Assembly: GCA_020846655.1 (NCBI GenBank)
Contig: JADLDL010000216.1
Span: 1 to 40,375, forward strand
Direction: 5' to 3'
Source: Saprospiraceae bacterium
GTDB taxonomy: Bacteria; Bacteroidota; Bacteroidia; Chitinophagales; Saprospiraceae
Length of the DNA: 40,375 bases
Below, one piece after another: positions 1 to 6,306 of this stretch (its first letter is position 1; each line of letters begins with the position of its first letter). The notes under the pieces are model-generated. The model made no database searches and was not told the origin of the DNA. It saw only the letters and a list, made by a program, of their open reading frames with translations. A program made the translations under genes and the position numbers.

Positions 1-80
1 CTGCGGTTCGATATTCGATATTCCAACGTAAATGGCTTAAAAAATATCGAATATCGAACCGCAGAATATCGAATGTCGAA
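1..80. repeat. Perfect 22-bp inverted repeat with a trailing third copy
   Basis: Positions 1-22 and 43-64 are exact reverse complements, separated by a 20-nt spacer. Each arm is built from a repeated word (roughly ATATTCG), and 65-80 adds an imperfect third copy on the right side. It lies in the 237-bp non-coding stretch before the HtrA-like gene. RNA from it would fold into a long hairpin, so it may end transcription coming from outside the window. No transposase or flanking target duplication is visible. Confidence 0.85.
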
Positions 81-107
81 GTAAGTAAACCTTAAGTTGA
101 TGGCTAT

Positions 108-126
108 GGGGTTAGAGGGTTGGAAG
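108..126 (+). repeat. Short copy of the GGTTAGAGGGTTGGAAG word repeat
   Basis: This purine-rich stretch uses the same words (GGTTAGA, GGTTGGA) as the 75-bp tract at 40181-40255 at the other end of the window. It lies in non-coding DNA upstream of the HtrA-like gene. Its function is unknown. Confidence 0.5.
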
Positions 127-167
127 ATAAAAGGGCGAGGCTGTCATTTTGTCGGGTAATCTGAGCT

Positions 168-181
168 GGCATAATTGTCGC
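168..181 (+). promoter_or_regulatory. Sigma-54-like -24/-12 element upstream of the HtrA-like gene
   Basis: CTGGCATAATTGTCGCC contains GG at 168-169 and GC at 180-181 with exactly ten bases between them, the spacing of RpoN promoters. The -24 side (TGGCAT) is good and the -12 side (TCGC for TTGC) is one base off. Transcription would start near 193, about 45 nt before the start codon at 238. The same 11-mer CTGGCATAATT is found upstream of the first ArsR gene (32684-32694). This is a motif match only. Confidence 0.35.
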
Positions 182-237
182 CTGGGTATTGTTGAAAACA
201 GCGCAAACCCGGAGTCTTTCACCCACAAGAGTATGTC

Positions 238-1263
238 ATGTTGCAACAAATGAATGTCGAAGGCGCCTCCGCCAACCCCGCCGACTGGAACCGCGCTGTA
301 CCGCCGGCCGAAGACCTCGAATTACTGGATGCCTATTCCCGCACGGTAGTCAACGTCGCCCAACGGGTGAGCAACGCCGTGGTCCATTTAAAAGTAAAAA
401 AACCAAAACCGGCCCACAACCGTCAGGCCCCCAACCCCAACGAGGGCACCGGCAGCGGATTCATCATTAGCAGCGACGGCTATGTGGTCACCAACAGCCA
501 CGTCGTCAATGGCGCCGAACACATCGAAGGCATGCTACAGGATGGCCGGAGTTTTCAGGCACAGGTCGTGGGCGACGACCCGGCCACCGATCTGGCTGTG
601 GTCAAAATCAGCGGCGACAACCTGGCCACCGTGGGTTTTGGCGCCAGCGACCGCCTGCGCGTCGGCCAAATCGCCATTGCCATCGGCAATCCCTTTGGGT
701 TTCAATATTCCGTCACGGCAGGCGTCGTGAGCGCACTCGGGCGCACGCTGCGCAGCCAAAGCGGCCGCCTGATCGACGATGTGATCCAAACCGACGCCGC
801 CCTCAACCCCGGCAACAGCGGCGGCCCGCTGGTGGATTCGCACGGACAAGTCATCGGCGTCAATACCGCCGTGATCCTGCCCGCACAAGGGCTTTGCTTT
901 GCCGTGGCCTCCAACCTCGCCCAATTCGTGGTGGGCAAACTCATCCTCGAAGGCCGCGTCCGGCGCGGACTCCTGGGCATCGGGGCGCAAGCCGTGCCGC
1001 TGCCCGCCAAATGGCTGAGCTCGCTCGAACTCCCAACTTCCGGCGGCATCCAGGTGCAAACCGTGGAGCCCAAGGGCCCCGCAGCACAAGCGGGCGTACT
1101 GGTGGGCGATGTGCTCGTTCAGTTTGAAGGCAAACCCATCGATTCGATCGATGCCCTGCACAAAGCCCTGGACGAGAGCACGATCGGCCGCAACATCAGC
1201 CTTTGGGTCTTGCGCGATGGAAATTTGAAACAACTGAATGCCGTGCCCGGCGAGTTGAAATAA
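238..1263 (+). CDS. HtrA/Deg-like trypsin-type serine protease with one PDZ domain, no signal peptide
   Basis: 341 aa. The protease domain spans about residues 35-235. The catalytic triad reads His88 (NSHVVNG), Asp118 (DPATDLAVV) and Ser194 in NPGNSGGPLV. One PDZ domain follows at about 240-335. DegP/DegQ-type proteases degrade or refold damaged periplasmic proteins and have a signal peptide or membrane anchor. Here the N-terminus is hydrophilic, the reading frame is closed by TGA at 193-195, and no earlier start is available, so the product looks cytosolic unless it uses an unrecognised export route. Length is short for DegP, in line with one PDZ. A sigma-54-like element lies 57-70 nt upstream. 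The family call is firm; location and substrate are open. Confidence 0.9.
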   Translation: MLQQMNVEGASANPADWNRAVPPAEDLELLDAYSRTVVNVAQRVSNAVVHLKVKKPKPAHNRQAPNPNEGTGSGFIISSDGYVVTNSHVVNGAEHIEGMLQDGRSFQAQVVGDDPATDLAVVKISGDNLATVGFGASDRLRVGQIAIAIGNPFGFQYSVTAGVVSALGRTLRSQSGRLIDDVIQTDAALNPGNSGGPLVDSHGQVIGVNTAVILPAQGLCFAVASNLAQFVVGKLILEGRVRRGLLGIGAQAVPLPAKWLSSLELPTSGGIQVQTVEPKGPAAQAGVLVGDVLVQFEGKPIDSIDALHKALDESTIGRNISLWVLRDGNLKQLNAVPGELK

Positions 1264-1317
1264 TGTTCGTGTTTCGGGATGCGTGTTTCGGAGTGCGTGC
1301 CCGCCAAATTGAAATAA
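1242..1317 (+). repeat. Duplicated 3' end of the protease gene plus a 14-nt tandem repeat
   Basis: Positions 1242-1263 (last codons and TAA of the protease gene) are repeated at 1296-1317 with 19 of 22 bases identical, again ending in TAA. Between them CGTGTTTCGG occurs twice, at 1268-1277 and 1282-1291, spaced by 14 nt. This looks like slippage or local duplication in the 57-bp gap before the next gene. Confidence 0.7.
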
Positions 1318-1320
1318 ACC

Positions 1321-1878
1321 ATGACCACTGATCAAAATTACCTCGACAGCACCCGCCGTTTGTTCCACTACTACCGCGGATTGGGTGAAAAAGCCCTCGC
1401 CCAAGTAAGCGACGAGCACATCCACCAGCAACCCTCGCCCGAAAGCAACAGTATTGCCATCCTGGTCAAACACCTGAGCGGCAATATGCTGAGCCGTTTT
1501 ACCGATTTTTTGAGCTCCGACGGCGAGAAACCCTGGCGGAACCGCGATGCGGAGTTTGAAAACGACTATGCCGACAAAATCGAGTTGCTCGCCGCCTGGA
1601 ATGCCGGTTGGGAAGTTGTGTTTTCGGCCCTGGACCCGCTCCAGTCGGAAGACCTGGACAGGATCGTGTATATCCGCAACGAAGGGCATACTGTGTTGGA
1701 AGCCCTCCACCGCCAATTGGCGCACTACTCGTACCATGTCGGCCAATTGGTGTACCTGTGTCGTTGGTTGGCGGGCCCCGAATGGCAGTCGCTATCCATT
1801 CCCAAGGGCGGCTCACAGGGTTTCAATGCCGAAAAATTCGAACAAGAGAAGACCCGACGTTTTTTTACGGAGAAATAA
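1321..1878 (+). CDS. DUF1572 / DinB-superfamily protein
   Basis: 185 aa. The product resembles the DUF1572 branch of the DinB four-helix-bundle superfamily, whose members often hold a metal ion with three histidines. His51 (VKHLSGN), His135 and His139 (AHYSYHVGQ) sit at the expected positions on helices 2 and 4. Some DinB proteins are thiol-dependent transferases (bacillithiol, mycothiol), but most DUF1572 members have no assigned reaction. No signal peptide, so it is cytosolic. The ATG at 1321 follows the protease gene by 57 bp and could be cotranscribed with it. A strong hairpin terminator follows directly. Confidence 0.85.
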   Translation: MTTDQNYLDSTRRLFHYYRGLGEKALAQVSDEHIHQQPSPESNSIAILVKHLSGNMLSRFTDFLSSDGEKPWRNRDAEFENDYADKIELLAAWNAGWEVVFSALDPLQSEDLDRIVYIRNEGHTVLEALHRQLAHYSYHVGQLVYLCRWLAGPEWQSLSIPKGGSQGFNAEKFEQEKTRRFFTEK

Positions 1879-1889
1879 AGCGGTAATAA

Positions 1890-1931
1890 AAAGGGGCCGG
1901 AAGCGTGTTTCTGCACCCTTCCGGCCCCTTT
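1890..1931. terminator. Bidirectional Rho-independent terminator
   Basis: A perfect 14-bp stem (AAAGGGGCCGGAAG at 1890-1903 with its complement at 1918-1931) encloses a 14-nt loop. A/T runs flank both sides of the GC core. It separates the convergent DUF1572 gene (ends 1878) and cyclophilin gene (ends 1962) and can serve both. Confidence 0.85.
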
Positions 1932-1961
1932 GTATTCCCTGCGCGGTAAAAAACTGCGCAT

Positions 1962-2612
1962 TTATTCCACCGTCACCTTCATCCGGATATCCGTCAGGGG
2001 GCGGTCGTAGGCATCGCGGGGCACGGCGGCTATTTTGTCCAGGACTTCGAGGCCCTCTATCATTTCACCAAACACGGTATACTGGCCGTCGAGCTGCGGG
2101 GTGCCTCCTTTTTGGCGGTACAGCGCCCGCCATTCGGGACTGAATTTGGTGCCCAGGCGTTGTTCCCACTGGTCGAGCATTTCATCCGTTTGGATTTGGC
2201 CCTGCACGATAAAGAACTGGGAGCCATTGGATTTTCGCTGCGGATTGGCTTGGTCGGGCAGGCGCGCAGCCGCCAGACAGCCCCGAATATGCGGCGCTTT
2301 GATCTCCGCCGGAATATCATATCCGGGGCTACCCGCTCCGAGCAACATGCCCGGCGGAGCGTTTTTGGAACCCGGATCGCCGCCCTGGATCATGAAATCG
2401 CGCATCACCCGGTGGAACAGCAGGCTGTCGTAGAAACCTTCGCGGGCCAGTTTCAGGAAGTTGTCGCGATGCTGGGGAGTGCTGTCGTATAGGCGGATGC
2501 GGATATCCCCCATATCGGTATGGATGCGAACCAGGGTTTCTTTGGGTTGGCAGGCCGAAAAAGCCAGCAAAAAACAAAAAAGCAGCAGTGCGCCGGTTGC
2601 CAGTTTGTGCAT
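1962..2612 (-). CDS. Cyclophilin-type peptidyl-prolyl isomerase, predicted lipoprotein
   Basis: 216 aa from the ATG at 2612. This start was chosen because it gives a clean lipoprotein signal: K3, a hydrophobic run at 8-18, and the lipobox LAFSAC with Cys21. The longer frame from 2708 adds a charged leader and overlaps the upstream gene. The cyclophilin fold follows: LLFHRVMRDFMIQGGDP with catalytic Arg68, then NGSQFFIV and the C-terminal TVFGEMIEGLEVLDKI. It accelerates cis-trans isomerisation at proline during folding of envelope proteins. An insertion of about 30 residues (DEMLDQWEQRL onwards) before the last strand is common in Bacteroidota members. It lies 55 bp downstream of the 2668-3021 gene, probably in one transcript. 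Confidence 0.92.
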   Translation of the reverse strand: MHKLATGALLLFCFLLAFSACQPKETLVRIHTDMGDIRIRLYDSTPQHRDNFLKLAREGFYDSLLFHRVMRDFMIQGGDPGSKNAPPGMLLGAGSPGYDIPAEIKAPHIRGCLAAARLPDQANPQRKSNGSQFFIVQGQIQTDEMLDQWEQRLGTKFSPEWRALYRQKGGTPQLDGQYTVFGEMIEGLEVLDKIAAVPRDAYDRPLTDIRMKVTVE

Positions 2613-2667
2613 GTTGGTGCTGAATTTGTGTCCGCCCCGGCCAAGTTGACGAAGGGGCGGCTTGTGG

Positions 2668-3021
2668 TCAGTTTTCGTTTTCCAGATCTTTAAAATACCG
2701 AACGGCATTTACCTTTAGGGTTCGTTCCTGTTCGTGCACGGCTTGCACGGGCATTTCCAGCACCTGGCGCCAATGTGGCCAGCCGTCTTCGTCGCGCCCG
2801 ACAAACTCGAAAAAACCATCGTAGCCCAATAGCCGGCAAACGGCGATGTGCATCAGGTCTTGCATTTCTTCTTTGTTAAAATTTTTTTTCCAGCGGCCCA
2901 ACTCCTGCATCCCGATCAGGAACAAGACCGTGTTGAGGTCCGGCAGGGTTTCACGGCGCATAGCATCTTGTACCAGGTGTTGGACGCGCAGCCATTCAAA
3001 ATCAAGTTCCCAGTTTTCCAT
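2668..3021 (-). CDS. Conserved hypothetical protein, 117 aa
   Basis: I do not recognise a named family. The ATG at 3021 (MENWELDFEWLRV) was preferred to the one at 3060, whose extra 13 residues (Cys/His/Phe-rich) look like translated leader. The product is soluble, acidic, mostly helical, with no signal peptide or membrane segment. Notable segments are LNTVLFLIGMQELG and LMHIAVCRLLGYDGFFEFVGRDEDGWPHW. It seems paired with the downstream cyclophilin gene (55 bp). The upstream secreted protein gene ends at 3068, 46 bp away, so the three minus-strand genes may form one unit. Confidence 0.75.
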   Translation of the reverse strand: MENWELDFEWLRVQHLVQDAMRRETLPDLNTVLFLIGMQELGRWKKNFNKEEMQDLMHIAVCRLLGYDGFFEFVGRDEDGWPHWRQVLEMPVQAVHEQERTLKVNAVRYFKDLENEN

Positions 3022-3067
3022 AGTGCAATTGTGCCTGCAAAAATGGCTAAAAAAGCACAATACGCTC

Positions 3068-4114
3068 TTACTTTTTCAAGCGCTTGTCACAATTTTCAAG
3101 GATGGCAAATTGCGTTCGACGGGGATCGTTGAGGATTTTGAAGAAATCTTCCAGGTACAAGCGCATCGCGTTGCGGGAGGATTTGCTCAGGCTTGTTTCC
3201 TGGTCGCAACGGTTCAAAAGCTCCGTCTGTTTGGCCTGAAAGGCCTTGAACAAGCGGTTGTAGTGCTCGGCGCTGCGGCAGAGGCCCAGGTAGTAGCGGT
3301 CGCGGACGTTTTGGATGGGAATATCTGGCGAGGGGATGGCGTAATCGGCTTCCACCAGGCCGGAATAATCAAAGTCGTAAGGCACCGCGACGGGCTGCCG
3401 GCCTTTGATTGCTACCACTTTCATGTTGTGTCGGGTATAGGCGCCCCAATCGGTATTGCCGATCATAAACTGGAACAGGCACATGCGGTCGTACGCTACC
3501 GAATCCATAGCGGTGGGGCTGATGATGCGGGGTTTGAGGGGGCGGCCGCCCAGGCGAGAGGCCAGTTCTTTTTCGCTTTCAATAAAAAAAGCGGTGCTTT
3601 CCATGTTTTTTCTGGAATTGCCGGGGTTTTCGAAGCGGACTTTGGCGGGTTTCACCCGAAAACTTTCGTCGGTGATCAGGTTGTACAATTGATACACCAG
3701 GCATTCTTTCATAACCAACTGGTCGTCAGCGTCCGAATTGCGGCAAGCCACCACCAGTTTTAATTCGTTGACGTCTTCCAGGCTGTCGCTGGCCAGGTCG
3801 CCTTCGAAAAAACGGATCTTTACCGGCGGGAAGTCACAGGTTTTTTTGCGCATGTGCCCCCGGGATTTGATCTGAATTTTCTGCTCGAAATCCACCGCTC
3901 CGGCATGGACGATTTTGAGCACGCCAGGCTGCCAGTCCGGGTCTTCTCCGGCGGATTTTAGTTGCTTCAGGTCCGTTTCAATGACGACTTCCAGCGCAGG
4001 GTATTGTTGGAGGCGGCTGAAAATATTGACAAATTCGGGGGCTTGTGCCCCGCCAGTGCCCGGCCGAAAGGCCTGGAGCAACAGGAACAGACAAATGATA
4101 CGGTTCATTTTCAT
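3068..4114 (-). CDS. Secreted protein with CotH-like (protein-kinase-fold) motifs
   Basis: 348 aa. Residues 1-24 form a signal peptide (KMNRIICLFLLLQAF...GGAQA). The body carries a CotH-like pattern: IKSRGHMRKKTCDFPPVKIRF near 82-102, the segment VMKECLVYQLYNL near 134-146, then GNTDWGAYTRHN (219-230, Asp222) and VPYDFDYSG (244-252). The last two look like the catalytic-loop Asp and the metal-binding D-F-D of CotH kinases, which phosphorylate secreted or spore-coat proteins. The assignment rests on motif order seen by eye, so activity is inference. Predicted periplasmic or surface location. A TAATTTTG -7 element lies at 4145-4152. Confidence 0.6.
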   Translation of the reverse strand: MKMNRIICLFLLLQAFRPGTGGAQAPEFVNIFSRLQQYPALEVVIETDLKQLKSAGEDPDWQPGVLKIVHAGAVDFEQKIQIKSRGHMRKKTCDFPPVKIRFFEGDLASDSLEDVNELKLVVACRNSDADDQLVMKECLVYQLYNLITDESFRVKPAKVRFENPGNSRKNMESTAFFIESEKELASRLGGRPLKPRIISPTAMDSVAYDRMCLFQFMIGNTDWGAYTRHNMKVVAIKGRQPVAVPYDFDYSGLVEADYAIPSPDIPIQNVRDRYYLGLCRSAEHYNRLFKAFQAKQTELLNRCDQETSLSKSSRNAMRLYLEDFFKILNDPRRTQFAILENCDKRLKK

Positions 4115-4378
4115 TCAGATATGTTTTTGACCGGAAAAATAAGGCAAAATTACGGCAGGGTACCTGCCTATCGCGCCTGCTGGCAACGCAAGCATTCGCA
4201 TAGTAGGAGCAACATGCCGGTAAACACTGGCAAGAAAGGGCAGCATCGCAACATGCCATCCTGAGACAACCGAAGTAGAGGAAACGTTACCCGGTTTTGT
4301 CAATAACCGGGAGAGAAAAAGGTAGTGTTTGTCCAACCCGCTCCTGCAAAACAACAAAGGCGGGTTTCGGACAGGCGT
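4115..4378. other. Non-coding gap with two small hairpins and a -7 element
   Basis: The 264-bp gap between two minus-strand genes holds a minus-strand TAATTTTG (-7) at 4145-4152, a 7-bp hairpin CCCGGTT / AACCGGG at 4290-4311 and a second one, AACCCGC / GCGGGTT, at 4335-4366. Neither hairpin is followed by a clear T-run on the minus strand, so I do not call them terminators. Confidence 0.45.
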
Positions 4379-4687
4379 TTAATTCACCGAAAATGCCGGG
4401 GCAAAGGATTGGGCAGAGTGAAAGAATGTCAGCTCGCTGACATGAACTTTCATGTATTGGGTGAGGGGTAGGGAAGAAACCAACTCCATGAGTTCCGCCT
4501 CTGAATGGGCTGAAAACACTGCCCACAGTTTAGAATTTTCCAGTGACAGCGAATAGTGCAGTACTTTCCCTTCGTGCATCAGGCGGTTGACGGCCTGGCG
4601 TTGTTGAGGTATACGGCCGATAAATTCTTCCGTCAGGGGTTGGGGTAAGGTGAAAACCACCATGTATTGAGTTCTGTCAGCGTCCAT
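4379..4687 (-). CDS. Small muconolactone-isomerase-like (dimeric alpha/beta barrel) protein
   Basis: 102 aa from the ATG at 4687 (MDADRTQYMVVFTLPQP). The frame opens at 4735, but the -7 element at 4740-4747 would place the transcript start at about that point, so the inner ATG fits better. The order strand (YMVVFTLP), helix (EEFIGRIPQQRQAVNRLMHEG), strands (VLHYSLSL, KLWAVFSA), helix (SEAELMELVSSLP) and strand (MKVHVSEL) is the ferredoxin-like layout of muconolactone delta-isomerase and YCII-type proteins. These are often small cytosolic enzymes or binding proteins. No aromatic-degradation genes lie nearby, so the reaction is unknown. Confidence 0.7.
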   Translation of the reverse strand: MDADRTQYMVVFTLPQPLTEEFIGRIPQQRQAVNRLMHEGKVLHYSLSLENSKLWAVFSAHSEAELMELVSSLPLTQYMKVHVSELTFFHSAQSFAPAFSVN

Positions 4688-4739
4688 GAATGGGTCTGGT
4701 ATGCTATCGGTTAATCGTAAGGCCCAGAAAAACAAGATA

Positions 4740-4747
4740 CAAATATA
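4740..4747 (-). promoter_or_regulatory. Bacteroidota -7 element (TATATTTG)
   Basis: On the minus strand this reads TATATTTG, a full match to TAnnTTTG, 53 nt before the ATG at 4687. No good TTG is seen 19-20 nt further upstream, so it is a half-site only. Confidence 0.4.
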
Positions 4748-4937
4748 TAAAAGGTATCGAGTATTTGAAATTTATCTGTGCCACACGGCAGGTGTATTGG
4801 CGCTTTACGTCAAAAACCGTGCAAATTTTCCGAAAAGAAACGCAGACCTGCCATATCGTCGGCAGAATTTAACAAAAGCAAAACGTTGTTGCCGGCGCAA
4901 AGCCGGGTAGAAACTTTTCAAGTGTTTGAATGTCAAA

Positions 4938-6167
4938 TTAATACCCTACCCCGAGGGCTTTCAGGGTTTCGTAGTCGACATTGCCGTCGGCCGGCAAACT
5001 GCGGTCCTGCTGAAACTGAATCAGGGCCGATTTGGTTAGGGCATTCATGGTGTTGTCAGGCGTGCCCTTGTAGTAGCCCATCGCCCGCAGGGCTTCCTGG
5101 ATCTGGCGAACGGTATAGCCGGTGAGTTTTTCGCTGCACACAATTTCCCGCCATTCCGAAAACCCGCCGTTGCGCAGCAGTTTCTTTTTGGTAACGGAAG
5201 TATACTCGGGCGGCACAGTCTGGAGTTCCACCTTGGCTGCGGCTTTCAGGACTTTCCGCACGAGGGGCTTGGTCACTGCCGGCACCGGCTCTTCGACCGC
5301 CCGGGCGGCTTGCAGCAGTTTTTTCTTCGTGACGGTTTGGTATTCGGCGGCACCCGTGGCGGCAGGGGGCGTAGCCGAAGGTTTCAGCACCCATTTGGAC
5401 AGGGTCAGGTACTCCGCCGGCTCGATGGTTTCTGTCAACTGCGCGGGGGTCGTCACTTTTTGCACCGCCCAGGGGCTCGTTTTGGCGGCTACGGGCGTCA
5501 TGCGCAAACAATCGTCGGAGCCGGCGCCATCGCAGCCCCGGGCTACCCTTTTGTAAATATCCTCGTATTGCGCCGGCTCTTCTACCAGGCACCAGACGAA
5601 ACAGTCGTCCGGTTCGGCGCCCAGGCAATCGCTGCCGGTTTTTTTGCGCACCCAGCGGGTGGTGGCCGGCCGTGTTTCGATCCGTTCGAGAATTTCCTCG
5701 TATTGCTGCGGCAGCACCTCCATGAGCATGTAGGCCGGTTCCAGGTCCACCGTTTCATTGACCAGTGCAAACACAGGCTCCGTGGCGGTATACCGTTTCA
5801 CGGCCGGTTTGATCAAAATCGTTTCCTGCACCATTTCAAAAGCCGACGGCGAAGCCTGCCGGCCTGGTGGCGCGATTTCTATTTTTTCCGTAAGGGTCTC
5901 AAAAACAGCCGGCTCTATCCGGTACCGAACGCAGGCTTCCTTGACCGGCACGTTGTCGGTTATGGTTTCCAGTTGTGCCGGCACCACTACTTGTTCGCTG
6001 AACGAGGGCCGCACCATCACCTGGTCGGTAACCGATTCATAGCGACTGGGCATGAGGCATTTGGCATAACATTTACCCGGCTGTGCGCCCGGAATTTCGT
6101 CGGGTTGGCCCAAGGCCATTGTAGAGCAGGTGCAGGCCAGCACCAGGGCGAAATAAACTTTTGTCAT
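4938..6167 (-). CDS. Secreted repeat protein with C-terminal peptidoglycan-binding domain
   Basis: 409 aa from the ATG at 6167, chosen for its signal peptide (MTKVYFALVLACTCSTMALG); the frame continues upstream to 6260 but past the likely promoter. After a KCYAKC segment, residues about 39-330 hold some ten imperfect copies of a unit of the form PxxYExVTExVxVxPA (for example PSRYESVTDQV, PAVFETLTEKI, PQQYEEILERI, PPEYTSVTKKK). The last 60 residues (TVRQIQEALRAMGYYKGTPDN...ALIQFQQDRSLPADGNVDYETLKALG) are a PG_binding_1 domain. The product is probably a periplasmic or outer-membrane protein tethered to the cell wall. Cys pairs in the middle (DCLGAEPDDCFVWC, GCDGAGSDDCL) may form disulfides. Function unknown. 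Confidence 0.85.
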   Translation of the reverse strand: MTKVYFALVLACTCSTMALGQPDEIPGAQPGKCYAKCLMPSRYESVTDQVMVRPSFSEQVVVPAQLETITDNVPVKEACVRYRIEPAVFETLTEKIEIAPPGRQASPSAFEMVQETILIKPAVKRYTATEPVFALVNETVDLEPAYMLMEVLPQQYEEILERIETRPATTRWVRKKTGSDCLGAEPDDCFVWCLVEEPAQYEDIYKRVARGCDGAGSDDCLRMTPVAAKTSPWAVQKVTTPAQLTETIEPAEYLTLSKWVLKPSATPPAATGAAEYQTVTKKKLLQAARAVEEPVPAVTKPLVRKVLKAAAKVELQTVPPEYTSVTKKKLLRNGGFSEWREIVCSEKLTGYTVRQIQEALRAMGYYKGTPDNTMNALTKSALIQFQQDRSLPADGNVDYETLKALGVGY

Positions 6168-6213
6168 AGTTGATCTGATCTTTTTCTCTGCAGGCTGGCA
6201 GAGCAAATGCGGA

Positions 6214-6244
6214 CAAAAGTACAGGATTCGGGCGCACCGGACAA
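6214..6244 (-). promoter_or_regulatory. Bacteroidota promoter for the repeat protein gene
   Basis: On the minus strand TTG (6244-6242) is followed after 20 nt by TACTTTTG (6221-6214), a full match to the -33/-7 pattern. Transcription would start near 6210, about 43 nt before the chosen ATG at 6167. This supports that start over the one at 6260, which would lie upstream of the promoter. Confidence 0.7.
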
Positions 6245-6306
6245 CGGCAGACTTTCCCACTCGCTACGAGCATGTTGGGGATTTTCCCACCGGGCCAAAA
6301 CAGGTT

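Noticed and set aside
1-80. CRISPR-like repeat
   Set aside because: Only two inverted copies plus a partial one, no regular spacers, no cas genes.
535-1746. 403-aa minus-strand frame opposite the protease and DUF1572 genes
   Set aside because: No start context, no known motif, and it spans two genes with strong family motifs on the plus strand.
4290-4366. Two 7-bp hairpins considered as terminators
   Set aside because: No T-run follows on the minus strand, and the loops of the second are long; described as hairpins only.
6195-6211. GG-N10-GC pattern TGGCAGAGCAAATGC on the plus strand
   Set aside because: It points into the antisense of two minus-strand genes and lacks the AT-rich centre; GG-N10-GC is frequent by chance in GC-rich DNA.
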